DNA from: Bacteroidia bacterium
GTDB taxonomy: Bacteria > Bacteroidota > Bacteroidia > Flavobacteriales > Flavobacteriaceae
DNA: 64,000 bases
Reading direction: 5' to 3'
NCBI GenBank assembly: GCA_030427735.1
Contig: JAUIBP010000006.1
Span: 1 to 64,000, forward strand
Numbering within the stretch: position 1 is the stretch's first letter; each line of letters starts with the position of its first letter. The translations under genes and the position numbers were made by a program. The notes below the pieces were generated by a model. That model made no database searches. It had not been told where the DNA came from and was given only the letters and a program-made list of their open reading frames with translations. This document shows positions 41,893 to 51,385 of the stretch, piece after piece.

Positions 41893-43569
41893 ATGAAGCG
41901 AACAGTACTCTCCGTTTTAATTTCAGGAATTATGCTTTTAGGATGTCAAAATAAATCAAAACAAAGTGTTGTTGAAACGCCTGCGAAGGAGGTAAAAGTG
42001 CCTTTTGTTTGGGATGCTGCTACCATTTACTTTTTATTAACCGATAGGTTTAACAATGGAGACCCTCTTAACGATGTTAATTTTGGTCGAAATAAAAACA
42101 CAGGAGTACTTCGCGGGTTTGAAGGTGGAGATATTAAAGGCGTGATTCAGAAAATTGAAGACGGATATTTCTCCGATTTAGGAGTTAATGCCATTTGGAT
42201 GACACCGATCGTGGAGCAAATTCATGGCGGAACCGATGAAGGGACGGGGTTAACTTATGGTTTTCATGGCTACTGGACGAAAGACTGGACGAATTTAGAT
42301 CCGAATTTTGGGACAAAAGCCGATTTACATCGTTTGGTAGAAGTCGCTCATAAACACGGCATTCGTATTGTGTTGGATGCTGTTGTTAATCACACTGGGC
42401 CAGTAACGGATAAGGATCCTGTTTGGCCAGACGATTGGGTGCGAACAGGTCCTGCCTGCGACTACACCGATTTTGATAGCACTGTAACCTGTACATTGGT
42501 AGAAAATTTACCAGATATAAAAACAGAGGGTAATGATAATGTAGAATTACCTCCCCAACTTGTTGAAAAGTGGAAACAAGAAGGGCGATACGATAAGGAA
42601 ATATCATCGTTAAATACCTTTTTCGAGAAGACGGGATACCCTAGAGCGACTCGGTTTTATATCATGAAATGGTTATCAGATTATATTATTGAATTCGGTA
42701 TAGATGGTTTTCGTGTAGATACGGTTAAACACACCGAGCCGTATGTGTGGCAGGAATTTAAAACTGTGTGTGATGACGCTTTTGCAAATTTCAAATTAAA
42801 TAATCCTGATAAAGTTCTAGACGATAATTCCTTCTATTTGGTTGGTGAGGTTTATAACTATGGTATTAGCGCTGGTCATGCGTTCGATTTTGGTGATAAA
42901 AAAGTAGACTATTTCGATAAAGCCTTTCAAAGTCTAATCAATTTTGAATTTAAATGGGATGCCTCGCAATTAAGTAAAGAAAACCTGTTTAAAAAGTACG
43001 ATTCATTACTTCATGGTAATTTAAACGGTTATAGTGTGTTAAATTATTTAAGCTCTCATGACGATGGTCAGCCGTTCGATGCTAAACGCGAAAAAACTAA
43101 GGAAACGGCAGAGTTTTTACTGTTATCTCCTGGAGCTGCCCAAATTTATTACGGAGACGAATCAGCAAGAATACTAGAGGTTAAAAATGCGGTTGGCGAT
43201 GCTAATTTGCGTTCTTTTATGAATTGGGATGCCATTAAAACCGATTCGAAAACTCAAGAGGTTTTGGGGCATTGGCAGACATTGGGGAAATTTAGAGCCA
43301 CGCATCCAGCTATTGGTGCGGGTAGACATAAAATGCTTTCAGAAGCACCTTATGTGTTTGCCCGAACTTTAGAGCAAGGCGCTTTTAAAGATGCGGTTGT
43401 TGTCGCTTTAGATTTGAATGTGGGCGTAAAAGATATTCCTGTGTCTAATATTTTTTCAGAAGGCACTATGGTTCGCGATGCTTACTCCGGACAGTCCTTT
43501 ATTGTTGAGAATGGAAAGGTTAGTGTAAATTCAGAATTCGATACGGTGCTTTTAGAAATAGCTCGTTAA
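41893..43569 (+). CDS. GH13 alpha-amylase lipoprotein
   Basis: 558 residues, lipobox LLGC (Cys18). GH13 barrel from about residue 40 with IYFLLTDRFNNGDPLND, AVVNHTG, nucleophile Asp276 (GFRVD), acid/base Glu319 (LVGEVY) and Asp390 (SSHDD). The region 190-235 between strand 3 and the nucleophile resembles periplasmic/surface alpha-amylases with an inserted B domain. Starts 1 bp after the preceding GH13 stop. Likely an endo-acting alpha-amylase at the outer membrane, possibly in the SusG role (inference). Confidence 0.9.
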   Translation: MKRTVLSVLISGIMLLGCQNKSKQSVVETPAKEVKVPFVWDAATIYFLLTDRFNNGDPLNDVNFGRNKNTGVLRGFEGGDIKGVIQKIEDGYFSDLGVNAIWMTPIVEQIHGGTDEGTGLTYGFHGYWTKDWTNLDPNFGTKADLHRLVEVAHKHGIRIVLDAVVNHTGPVTDKDPVWPDDWVRTGPACDYTDFDSTVTCTLVENLPDIKTEGNDNVELPPQLVEKWKQEGRYDKEISSLNTFFEKTGYPRATRFYIMKWLSDYIIEFGIDGFRVDTVKHTEPYVWQEFKTVCDDAFANFKLNNPDKVLDDNSFYLVGEVYNYGISAGHAFDFGDKKVDYFDKAFQSLINFEFKWDASQLSKENLFKKYDSLLHGNLNGYSVLNYLSSHDDGQPFDAKREKTKETAEFLLLSPGAAQIYYGDESARILEVKNAVGDANLRSFMNWDAIKTDSKTQEVLGHWQTLGKFRATHPAIGAGRHKMLSEAPYVFARTLEQGAFKDAVVVALDLNVGVKDIPVSNIFSEGTMVRDAYSGQSFIVENGKVSVNSEFDTVLLEIAR

Positions 43570-43637
43570 AAATGCATAAATTTAGGGTGTTATTGCTGTA
43601 ATATTTTACAGAATAATTTAAATAAAAACCACCCAAA

Positions 43638-45161
43638 ATGAAAAGAATTTATGTGTTCGCAAGCGCAATGCTATTCTTAGTGGCTTGTAAAAACGAAACC
43701 CGTAAGACAACTCCAGAATTAGATGGTATTCATTCTGAAGAAGCACCTGTTGGGGCTTCAGGAATTGAAGCTGATACGACAAGCATTAATGTCGATCAAG
43801 ATAAACCCTATGTCGTAGCATCGACCAACGAAATTGCTCCGGTATCGGATGCTATGATGGAAAATGCTGTCATTTATGAAGCTAACATTCGGCAGTATTC
43901 TTCAGAAGGTACATTTAATACGTTTACCGCAGATATTCCAAAATTAAAAGCTCTAGGTGTAAAAATTATCTGGTTGATGCCGGTTTTTCCAATTTCTGAA
44001 ACGAAAAGAAAAGCAACAGGTGGCGGATTTGCAAGTGAGATTGAAGATCCTAAAGAACGTGCTAAAATGCTGGGGAGTTACTATGCGGTTTCCGATTATA
44101 CCGCAATAAATCCAGAATTCGGAACCTTACAGGATTTTAAAAATCTGGTTACCACGGCTCACAACAACAATATGTATGTTATCCTGGATTGGGTGCCTAA
44201 TCACACAGGGTGGGATCATAAGTGGATTACAGAACATCCAGACTATTATACCAAAGATAAGTCTGGAGAAATTTCGGAAGCTCTAAATAATGATGGCACT
44301 CTTGCGGGTTGGGCCGATGTTGCCGACTTGAATTACGACAACCCCGATATGCGGAAAGCGATGATTGCCGATATGAAGTATTGGGTGACCCAAGAAGGCG
44401 TTGATGGGTTTAGATGCGATGTGGCGGGATCTGTTCCCTTGGATTTCTGGGAAATTGCTATTCCAGAATTACGCCAGGAAAAACCGTTGTTTATGCTTGC
44501 CGAAGCAGAAGAGCCAGAATTGTTGAAAGCTAATTTATTCGATATGGTGTATGCCTGGAAAGGCCATGCTTTAATGAATGATATTGCTCAGGGTAAAAAG
44601 AAAATAACCGACTGGGAAAACTATGAAACCAAGTTGTTTTCCGATTATGAGTCTGACGATATTTTAATGAACTTTGTTACCAATCACGACGAGAATTCAT
44701 GGAACGGTACGGTTACAGAGCGCATGGGCGATGCGTCTGAATTAATGCTGGCGTACAGTTATATTGTTCCTGGCATGCCATTAATTTATTCGGGGCAGGA
44801 ATACGATTTAGATCACCGTTTAAAGTTTTTTGAGAAAGATTCTATTGGTAGAACTTCAGGGAAAATGTGGGCTGTACTAGAAAAACTAGGGCAGTTAAAA
44901 GCTACTAATCCAGCTTTAAATGGCGGGAAGAAAAAGGCATCATCTTTAAAGTTCGATACAGGGAATGATAACGTGTTGTACGTTACGCGAAATAAAGGTA
45001 AAAATAGTATCGCATTTTTAGGGAATTTTTCTTCGCAGCCCCAAAGCTTTCAAATCATGAAGGCATCGTATTTAGATTATATGGCTAACACCGATTTTAA
45101 GATGGAAAATGGGACGGTACATTTAAAGCCTTGGGAATATAAAATTCTTATCAGAAAATAG
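43638..45161 (+). CDS. GH13 alpha-amylase family lipoprotein
   Basis: 507 residues with lipobox LVAC (Cys17) and a long acidic, Thr/Ser-rich linker (about 18-75) that would hold the enzyme off the membrane. GH13 barrel: AVIYEANIRQYS, DWVPNHTGWDHKW, nucleophile Asp261 (GFRCD), acid/base Glu289 (MLAEAEE), Asp351 (TNHDEN). Last gene of the rightward alpha-glucan series, 68 bp after the previous GH13. The short GH13 form is common in Bacteroidetes starch loci. No dedicated terminator was evident downstream. Confidence 0.9.
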   Translation: MKRIYVFASAMLFLVACKNETRKTTPELDGIHSEEAPVGASGIEADTTSINVDQDKPYVVASTNEIAPVSDAMMENAVIYEANIRQYSSEGTFNTFTADIPKLKALGVKIIWLMPVFPISETKRKATGGGFASEIEDPKERAKMLGSYYAVSDYTAINPEFGTLQDFKNLVTTAHNNNMYVILDWVPNHTGWDHKWITEHPDYYTKDKSGEISEALNNDGTLAGWADVADLNYDNPDMRKAMIADMKYWVTQEGVDGFRCDVAGSVPLDFWEIAIPELRQEKPLFMLAEAEEPELLKANLFDMVYAWKGHALMNDIAQGKKKITDWENYETKLFSDYESDDILMNFVTNHDENSWNGTVTERMGDASELMLAYSYIVPGMPLIYSGQEYDLDHRLKFFEKDSIGRTSGKMWAVLEKLGQLKATNPALNGGKKKASSLKFDTGNDNVLYVTRNKGKNSIAFLGNFSSQPQSFQIMKASYLDYMANTDFKMENGTVHLKPWEYKILIRK

Positions 45162-45231
45162 AGAGAAAGTCAGAATACAGTTAGTTTTGTAAACGCAATC
45201 CGACTAAATAATAGTCCTAAAAAAAGAATGT

Positions 45232-45687
45232 ATGCTAACATGGAAACACATTATCGATTTTGCGGTTAATGGCAATCCGCAGCCTGAAAAGCGCATTGAA
45301 AAATCGGATAAAGACTGGCAGGCACAATTAACACCAGAACAGTTTAGAATTACAAGGCAAAAAGGTACCGAAGCACCACATTCTGGGGCTTTATGTTCGG
45401 CTTTCGATTCAGGTAAGTACAGCTGTGTATGTTGCGGAACGCCATTATTCGATTCTATTATAAAATTCAATTCCAGTTCGGGTTGGCCTAGTTTTACACA
45501 ACCTATAACACCAAATGCAATTAAATACGAAAAAGATTCCAGTTTTGGTATGGTGCGGGTAGAAATTATGTGTAATACCTGCGATGCTCATTTAGGACAT
45601 GTATTTCCAGACGGACCAGAACCCAGTGGGTTACGGTATTGTGTAAATTCGGAATCTATAATTTTAGAAAAGGAAAATGAAGGGTAA
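45232..45687 (+). CDS. msrB: Peptide-methionine (R)-S-oxide reductase MsrB
   Basis: Repairs the R form of methionine sulfoxide in proteins; 151 residues. It has the two CxxC zinc-binding pairs (VCCG with SCVCC region near 63-66 and MCNTC near 112-115), SSGWPSF, HLGHVF and the catalytic Cys in LRYCVNS. It overlaps the start of msrA by 11 bp, so the two enzymes, acting on opposite epimers, are made together. No signal peptide. Confidence 0.95.
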   Translation: MLTWKHIIDFAVNGNPQPEKRIEKSDKDWQAQLTPEQFRITRQKGTEAPHSGALCSAFDSGKYSCVCCGTPLFDSIIKFNSSSGWPSFTQPITPNAIKYEKDSSFGMVRVEIMCNTCDAHLGHVFPDGPEPSGLRYCVNSESIILEKENEG

Positions 45688-46216
45688 ACAAATAGAAGTG
45701 GCTACCGTGGGTGGCGGATGTTTTTGGTGTGTGGAAGCTGTGTTTTTACAGCTGAAAGGCGTTGAAAAAGTAGTTTCTGGATATTCTGGCGGAACGGTGC
45801 CAGGAGTGCCAACGTATCGTGAAATCTGTTCGGGGTTAACAGGGCATGCCGAAGTGGTTCAAATTACATTTGATGCTAATAGTATTTCTTTTGAAACGAT
45901 ATTAACGGTGTTTTTTACTAGTCACGACCCAACAACATTAAATCGCCAAGGTGCCGATGTAGGTACACAGTATCGTTCTGTAATTTTTTATCATAATGAA
46001 GCTCAAAAAGCAATTGCCGAGCACGTTATTGAAAAATTGAATCCGTATTTTGATGATGAAATTGTTACTGAAATCAGTCAGCTAGATAAATTTTTTGAAG
46101 CCGAGGAATATCATCAAAATTATTACGAGAATAATAAAACACAGGGCTATTGCAGTGTCGTTATTAATCCAAAATTGCAGAAATTACGACAGATGCACGC
46201 CGATAAATTGAAATGA
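45677..46216 (+). CDS. msrA: Peptide-methionine (S)-S-oxide reductase MsrA
   Basis: Repairs the S epimer of methionine sulfoxide; 179 residues. The catalytic Cys15 lies in [45 protein letters not shown] and EYHQNYYE are all family signatures. Translation is probably coupled to msrB through an 11-bp overlap. Cytoplasmic. Confidence 0.96.
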   Translation: MKGKQIEVATVGGGCFWCVEAVFLQLKGVEKVVSGYSGGTVPGVPTYREICSGLTGHAEVVQITFDANSISFETILTVFFTSHDPTTLNRQGADVGTQYRSVIFYHNEAQKAIAEHVIEKLNPYFDDEIVTEISQLDKFFEAEEYHQNYYENNKTQGYCSVVINPKLQKLRQMHADKLK

Positions 46217-46242
46217 GGCTACTTAAGAAGCTAATTAGTTTG

Positions 46243-46268
46243 TCATTCTGTGCTTGACACAGAATCTC
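46243..46268. repeat. REP-like extragenic palindrome
   Basis: ATTCTGTG (46245-46252) pairs with CACAGAAT (46258-46265) around CTTGA, within a TCATTCTGTGCTTGACACAG-type sequence that recurs between genes in many Bacteroidetes genomes. It lies about 27 bp after msrA. Confidence 0.5.
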
Positions 46269-46374
46269 AACAACTATGATAACCGTTTCTAATCCGAAAC
46301 TAACCAAATTAGATTACTCCAATAAGCTGAAAGGTAGCTGTTAAAATTCAATAATGTACAATCCAATTTAAATT

Positions 46375-47943
46375 TTGAAAACTTTTAAAAACCATATAAA
46401 CGATACCTTTACAGCGAATTTGCCCGCCGATCCGATTGCGGAAAATACGCGGCGACAGGTTACAGAATCCTGTTTTTCGTACGTAAGCCCTAAAGCAACA
46501 AGTAATCCTGAATTATTACATGTGTCTGATGACATGTTGGAGACGCTCGGTATTTCAAAAGCTGAAAGTGAGTCGGAGGAATTTCTAAAGGTGTTTACAG
46601 GTAATGCAGTGCTCCCCAATACGCGCCCCTATGCTATGTGTTACGGCGGACATCAGTTTGGAAACTGGGCAGGACAATTAGGCGATGGACGCGCCATAAA
46701 TCTTACCGAAATTACATATAAAGAGCACCATTGGGCACTACAACTTAAAGGTGCTGGCGAAACACCGTATTCTAGAACGGCTGATGGTTTAGCTGTTCTA
46801 CGATCGTCTATTCGTGAGTATTTGTGTAGTGAATCCATGTACCATTTAGGAGTGCCAACCACGCGCGCGCTGTCTTTGGCTTTAACAGGCGATCAGGTGT
46901 TGCGGGATATGTTGTATAACGGCAACGCGGCTTACGAAAAAGGTGCCGTGGTATGTCGTGTGGCACCTAGTTTTTTGCGTTTTGGGAATTTTGAAATTTT
47001 TGCGGCTAGACAAGATGTAGCAACATTAAAAACTTTAGTCGATTATACGATTAATCAGTTTTATCCAGAGTTAGGCACGCTTTCAAAGGCGACTTATGTT
47101 CAGTTTTTTAAAGCGGTTTCTGAGCGTACATTAAAACTAATTATCGAATGGCAACGTGTTGGTTTTGTGCATGGCGTAATGAATACCGATAACATGTCTA
47201 TTTTAGGATTGACCATCGATTACGGACCTTACGGTTGGTTGGAAGGTTTTGATTTTGGATGGACTCCAAACACCACCGATAGTCAGCATAAAAGATATCG
47301 TTACGGCAATCAGCCTAATATTGGGTTGTGGAATCTGTATCAGTTGGCTAATGCTTTGTATCTGTTGATAGAAGAAGCAGATGGATTACAAACTGTTTTG
47401 GATGACTATAAAACTGATTTCGAAACACAATCTTTACAGATGATGCGGTCGAAATTAGGATTACAAACAGAATTAGATGACGATTTACAATTGATTCAAA
47501 ATCTGGAAGATTGTTTGTTGTTAACGGAAACCGATATGACAATCTTTTTTAGAAACCTCGCGAAATTTGAAAAGGATAAATCCGGAAACGGTCTGCAAAT
47601 TATTCAAGATGCATTTTATCAGTCAGAATTAAACATAGAGATTGCCGAAAAATGGAATGCTTGGTTTCAACAATATGCAAAACGCCTTCAGCAGGAACTC
47701 ATTTCCGATGCCGAGCGCGCTACATTTATGAACAGCGTTAATCCCAAATATGTGCTTCGAAATTACATGGCGCAACTCGCTATAGATGCTGCCGAAAAAA
47801 GTGATTACAGTTTGATAGACGAATTATATCAACTACTAAAACAGCCTTACGACGAGCAACCAAAATATGAAAAATGGTTTGCCAAACGCCCCGAATGGGC
47901 ACGACACAAAGTAGGTTGTTCGATGTTGTCTTGTAGTTCATAG
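46375..47943 (+). CDS. selO: Protein adenylyltransferase SelO/YdiU family
   Basis: Pseudokinase-fold enzyme that transfers AMP to Ser/Thr/Tyr of target proteins, linked to redox stress. 522 residues with YGGHQFGNWAGQLGDGRAI, LQLKGAGETPYSRTADG, FVHGVMNTDNMSILG and IDYGPYGWL, all SelO signatures, and the C-terminal LSCSS motif (the Sec/Cys position). No ATG fits: the upstream ATG at 46354 meets a stop and the next internal Met is too late, so translation probably starts at TTG 46375. It follows msrB-msrA, consistent with an oxidative-stress theme. Confidence 0.92.
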   Translation: MKTFKNHINDTFTANLPADPIAENTRRQVTESCFSYVSPKATSNPELLHVSDDMLETLGISKAESESEEFLKVFTGNAVLPNTRPYAMCYGGHQFGNWAGQLGDGRAINLTEITYKEHHWALQLKGAGETPYSRTADGLAVLRSSIREYLCSESMYHLGVPTTRALSLALTGDQVLRDMLYNGNAAYEKGAVVCRVAPSFLRFGNFEIFAARQDVATLKTLVDYTINQFYPELGTLSKATYVQFFKAVSERTLKLIIEWQRVGFVHGVMNTDNMSILGLTIDYGPYGWLEGFDFGWTPNTTDSQHKRYRYGNQPNIGLWNLYQLANALYLLIEEADGLQTVLDDYKTDFETQSLQMMRSKLGLQTELDDDLQLIQNLEDCLLLTETDMTIFFRNLAKFEKDKSGNGLQIIQDAFYQSELNIEIAEKWNAWFQQYAKRLQQELISDAERATFMNSVNPKYVLRNYMAQLAIDAAEKSDYSLIDELYQLLKQPYDEQPKYEKWFAKRPEWARHKVGCSMLSCSS

Positions 47944-47960
47944 ACTTTTGAATAGTTGTT

Positions 47961-48016
47961 AATTGTTAACTAGATAAAGCATTTTTGACACAATATGCTT
48001 TATGTAGTTAACAATT
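47961..48016. repeat. 22-bp near-perfect inverted repeat
   Basis: Arms 47961-47982 and 47995-48016 match in 21 of 22 positions (AATTGTTAACTAGATAAAGC.. and its complement) around a 12-base spacer. It begins 18 bp after the SelO stop and ends 6 bp before the -7 box of the ATPase gene. It could be a terminator, an operator or a small mobile-element relic. Confidence 0.6.
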
Positions 48017-48021
48017 TTGAG

Positions 48022-48029
48022 TATTTTTG
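48022..48029 (+). promoter_or_regulatory. -7 box upstream of the AAA ATPase gene
   Basis: TATTTTTG is an exact TAnnTTTG match, 20 bp before the ATPase start codon and directly after the inverted repeat. Confidence 0.45.
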
Positions 48030-48048
48030 CTTTTTATAATGAGCAGTT

Positions 48049-49239
48049 ATGGAGGATTTGTTATTAGAATTTCAGTTTAAAATCACAGCGATTTCATTAG
48101 ATATACAGCGTTATCTGGTTAATCAAATAGATTTAAACAACAGGTTGATTGCTGTTAAAGGCGCACGAGGTTCTGGAAAAACGACTTTGCTTTTGCAAGT
48201 TGCTAAGTTGTATTTGCCACTCCAATCGAGTCTTTACGTGAGTTTGGATCATATTTATTTTTTTGATAATAAATTGTACGATTTAGCAAAGCAGTTCACG
48301 CAGTTTGGAGGCACACACTTGTTGCTGGACGAAGTGCATAAATATCCCAATTGGTCTAGAGAAATTAAGCTGATTTATGATAATTTTCCTGAGCTTAATG
48401 TAATATTTACGTCGTCTTCTATGCTCGAAATTTACAAATCGGAATCCGATTTAAGCCGAAGAGCCATCACGTATTATTTAAAAGAGTTATCCTTTAGAGA
48501 GTTTATCACTTTCGAAACACAAAAAACACTTCAGCCTTATACGTTATTAGAAATTTTAGAGCAGCATAATACCATTGCAGCTCAACTTTTAGAAAATATA
48601 AAGCCTTTGCCTTTGTTCGCGAAATATTTGAAAATTGGTGCGTATCCTTATTATAAAGAAAATGAAGATCAGTATTATCAGAAATTGCAAAATACCATCA
48701 ATCTCATTATAGAAATTGATATAAATGCGGTTGAATATTTGCAATATGAAACGCTGGTAAAATTAAAAAAGTTGTTAATCAGTGTGGCTTCGAGTGCCCC
48801 GTTTACGCCCAATATTACCAAGTTGAGCGAAAAAGTAGGGGTTTCGAGAAACATGTTAGTGCAAAGTTTAAAAATTCTAGAACGTGCAGGTTTAGTTAAC
48901 GAACTTTATAAAGATGCTTCAGGTATTGGAGCTTTAACGAAACCCGAAAAACTGTATCTAAATAATACCAATTTAATGTATGCACTCGCAAAAGAAAACA
49001 GTAACATAGGGAACGTTAGGGAAACTTTTTTCTTAAATCAATTTAAAGGATTGCATGTTATTAACCGATCTGAAACTGCTGATTTTTTAATTGATAATAC
49101 CTACACTTTTGAAATAGGAGGAAAAAACAAAACTAAAAAACAAATTGGCAACACAGCTAATGCTTTTGTTGCAAAAGACAACATAGAAATAGGTTTTGGA
49201 AATATGATTCCGGTGTGGCTTTTTGGTTTTATGTATTAG
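48049..49239 (+). CDS. AAA_14/DUF4143-type ATPase
   Basis: 396 residues. Walker A GARGSGKTT near residue 40, Walker B LLLDEVHKYP near 105, sensor-like FTSSSM, then a winged-helix-like segment (LSEKVGVSRNMLVQSLKILERAGL) and a C-terminal DUF4143-type region with FLID...FEIGGKNK, a pattern like the PD-(D/E)xK nuclease fold. This large family is widespread and often horizontally mobile. Roles in toxin-antitoxin-like or DNA-related processes have been suggested but not proven. Single gene with its own promoter-like box after a long inverted repeat. Confidence 0.85.
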   Translation: MEDLLLEFQFKITAISLDIQRYLVNQIDLNNRLIAVKGARGSGKTTLLLQVAKLYLPLQSSLYVSLDHIYFFDNKLYDLAKQFTQFGGTHLLLDEVHKYPNWSREIKLIYDNFPELNVIFTSSSMLEIYKSESDLSRRAITYYLKELSFREFITFETQKTLQPYTLLEILEQHNTIAAQLLENIKPLPLFAKYLKIGAYPYYKENEDQYYQKLQNTINLIIEIDINAVEYLQYETLVKLKKLLISVASSAPFTPNITKLSEKVGVSRNMLVQSLKILERAGLVNELYKDASGIGALTKPEKLYLNNTNLMYALAKENSNIGNVRETFFLNQFKGLHVINRSETADFLIDNTYTFEIGGKNKTKKQIGNTANAFVAKDNIEIGFGNMIPVWLFGFMY

Positions 49240-49334
49240 AATTTATTTCGAGTTTTGTTTCTAGATTGAATTCATGCAGCTAAATTTTCAAATTTTCTTT
49301 TGAATCTTTGCGACTTAGAATCTTGGCTTCTTTG

Positions 49335-49342
49335 TAACTTTG
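49335..49342 (+). promoter_or_regulatory. -7 box of the aldo/keto reductase gene
   Basis: TAACTTTG is an exact TAnnTTTG match about 20 bp upstream of the start codon. Confidence 0.4.
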
Positions 49343-49361
49343 AAAACCAGAAACCCAACAC

Positions 49362-50312
49362 ATGAAAACACAACTAGGATTAGGCCTTGCGGCTATTGGT
49401 CGTCCAGAATACATCAATATTAAAAAGGAAAATATCAATCAGTCTGAAACCGCATTTCGGGAGAATGCCATGCGGGTTTTAGACAATGCATATAGCAGTG
49501 GCATTCGTATGTTCGATACGGCGCCGTCTTACGGAAAAGGTGAATCGTTTTTAATCGATTGGCAGACGTCGCGCCAGCATCAAGATGTGTTTTTGAGTAC
49601 CAAATGGGGTTATACCTATATGGCAAATTGGGAGTTAGGTTATGCGGGTAAACACGAAATTAAAGAACATTCTTCAGCTAAATTATTAGAACAATGGCAA
49701 ACCTCTAAACAGTTACTACCACAGTTGAAACTGTACCAAGTACATTCAGCGACTTTAGACAGTGGGATTTTTGAAAACAAAACAGTTCATCGGCAATTAC
49801 TCGAAATTAAAAAGGAGACGGGTTTAAAAATAGGGATTACTACAAGTGGCGCACAGCAATCCGAAATTATTGAAAAAGCTTTAGAAATTGAAGTTGATAA
49901 TGAAGCGGTTTTCGATAGTTTTCAGGTAACTTATAATGTATTCGAACAATCGACTTTCGCTATTTTGAAACAACTGCTAGACATGCAAAAAACAGTAATA
50001 GTAAAAGAAGCAATGGCAAATGGTCGGGTGTTTCCAAATGATGTTTTTTCGCATTATTTAGATATGTATGGCGTTTTAAAAACGCTGTCTAAAAAATATA
50101 AAGTTGGTGTAGATGCTGTGGCCATTCGTTTTATAATTGATAGTTTACAACCAGATTTTGTGTTAAGCGGTGCATTAACCACGCAACAGCTTCAAGATAA
50201 TTTAAAGGCCTTATCATTTCATTTAAATCCAACCGAAATTCAGCAATTAAAAACAATGGCTTGTAAATCCAACGCCTATTGGAGCGAACGCAGCGAACTA
50301 CATTGGCAGTAG
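49362..50312 (+). CDS. Aldo/keto reductase
   Basis: NADPH-dependent carbonyl reductase, 316 residues, TIM-barrel. Family residues: FDTAPSYGKGE with the catalytic Tyr, STKWGY with the Lys, VHSAT with the His position, and a C-terminal VLSGALTTQQLQDN cofactor segment. The substrate cannot be told. Single gene between the ATPase and the YtxH gene. Confidence 0.9.
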   Translation: MKTQLGLGLAAIGRPEYINIKKENINQSETAFRENAMRVLDNAYSSGIRMFDTAPSYGKGESFLIDWQTSRQHQDVFLSTKWGYTYMANWELGYAGKHEIKEHSSAKLLEQWQTSKQLLPQLKLYQVHSATLDSGIFENKTVHRQLLEIKKETGLKIGITTSGAQQSEIIEKALEIEVDNEAVFDSFQVTYNVFEQSTFAILKQLLDMQKTVIVKEAMANGRVFPNDVFSHYLDMYGVLKTLSKKYKVGVDAVAIRFIIDSLQPDFVLSGALTTQQLQDNLKALSFHLNPTEIQQLKTMACKSNAYWSERSELHWQ

Positions 50313-50355
50313 CGCTTATTTAAAATTTATTACGTCAATTTTTAATTGTTTAGCG

Positions 50356-50387
50356 TTAAGCCAACATTTACTTCTGGCTTAAATTTG
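50356..50387 (+). promoter_or_regulatory. Promoter with overlapping inverted repeat upstream of the YtxH gene
   Basis: TAAATTTG at 50380-50387 is an exact TAnnTTTG -7 box about 35 bp upstream of the start codon. The perfect inverted repeat TTAAGCCA (50356-50363) / TGGCTTAA (50375-50382) overlaps its first bases, as expected for a repressor operator. Confidence 0.45.
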
Positions 50388-50421
50388 TGATAGAAAGTTT
50401 AATCATTAAAAACAAAATATC

Positions 50422-50766
50422 ATGAGAAATACATTTTTAGGCGTAGTAGCAGGTACAGCATTAGGAGCAGCAATGGGTATTTTATTCGCGCCAGATAAAG
50501 GTAGCAAAACAAGAAAAACCATTATTAAAGAGGCCGAAAATACCAAAAATAAAATAGCCGATCAGGCGTCTGAGTTTGCCGATGTTGTGGCTAAAAAGGT
50601 GAATGTTAAAAAAGCGACTTTAGAAGAGCAAATAGAATCTATAGTAACAGATTCTACCCATAAATCAGACGATTTAATTGATGCTCTGGAAAAGAAATTG
50701 GAAATTTTAAAAACCAAAAACAGACATTTTAGAAACAGTACAAAGTCTAAAACAGCGGCTGTATAA
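50422..50766 (+). CDS. YtxH domain-containing protein
   Basis: 114 residues. A short hydrophobic, Gly/Ala-rich N-terminus (GVVAGTALGAAMGILFAPDKGSKTRK) matches the YtxH (gas-vesicle-like) motif and probably anchors it in the inner membrane. The rest is a Lys/Glu-rich helical, coiled-coil-like tail. Such proteins are often stress-induced. It is followed by the hemerythrin gene after 53 bp on the same strand. Confidence 0.85.
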   Translation: MRNTFLGVVAGTALGAAMGILFAPDKGSKTRKTIIKEAENTKNKIADQASEFADVVAKKVNVKKATLEEQIESIVTDSTHKSDDLIDALEKKLEILKTKNRHFRNSTKSKTAAV

Positions 50767-50819
50767 CATATTAAGTTTAGAAAAACCAGCTCTAAATATT
50801 AACTTTAAAATGTTTGCCA

Positions 50820-51254
50820 ATGACTATTTTTGAAGCCATAAGACACGATCATGACATACAACGCAACTTGCTAGACCAATTGGTAGCAACCTCGGGCGAT
50901 AGTAAAACACGAGATGCGTTGTTTAAAGCTGTAAAAAATGAACTTGAAGTACATGCAGATGCCGAAGAACGACATTTTTACAAACCATTAATTTCAACAG
51001 ATATGATGCAGGATCATGCCAGACATGGTATTGCAGAGCATCATGAAATAAACGAATTAATAGAAGCTTTAGAAGATACCGATTACGATTCGTCGGCTTG
51101 GTTAAAAATTGCCAAAAATCTTAAGGAAAAAGTCGAACACCATCTGGAAGACGAAGAACGAACCTTTTTTCAGTTGGCGGGTAAAACCTTATCCGATACT
51201 CAAAAAACAAAATTAGCTTCGAGTTACGAAAATTATATGAAAAAGAACAGATAA
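50820..51254 (+). CDS. Hemerythrin/HHE domain-containing protein
   Basis: 144 residues, four-helix HHE protein with metal-ligand pattern IRHDHD, HADAEERHF, HGIAEHHE and HHLEDEE. These bind a di-iron centre and O2 or NO and take part in stress responses. ATG at 50820 is preferred to TTG at 50814. A strong terminator follows 28 bp downstream, so it closes a unit with the YtxH gene. Confidence 0.9.
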   Translation: MTIFEAIRHDHDIQRNLLDQLVATSGDSKTRDALFKAVKNELEVHADAEERHFYKPLISTDMMQDHARHGIAEHHEINELIEALEDTDYDSSAWLKIAKNLKEKVEHHLEDEERTFFQLAGKTLSDTQKTKLASSYENYMKKNR

Positions 51255-51281
51255 CACAGGTTGGTTAGTAATTATTGGTAG

Positions 51282-51320
51282 CGCCAAATTTATGTATTGC
51301 ACATAAGTTTGGCGTTTTTT
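51282..51320 (+). terminator. Strong intrinsic terminator after the hemerythrin gene
   Basis: A 14-bp stem (51282-51295 with 51301-51314, one G-T pair) with a 5-base loop is followed by six T residues. Confidence 0.85.
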
Positions 51321-51355
51321 GTTTGCTTAAAATGGGAGGTCAAAAATCATTTTGG

Positions 51356-51363
51356 TAATTTTG
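51356..51363 (+). promoter_or_regulatory. -7 box of the tesB-GDPD-flavoprotein unit
   Basis: TAATTTTG is an exact TAnnTTTG match 23 bp before the start codon of the thioesterase gene. Confidence 0.45.
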
Positions 51364-51385
51364 AATATTCAATTTTATAGAGATT

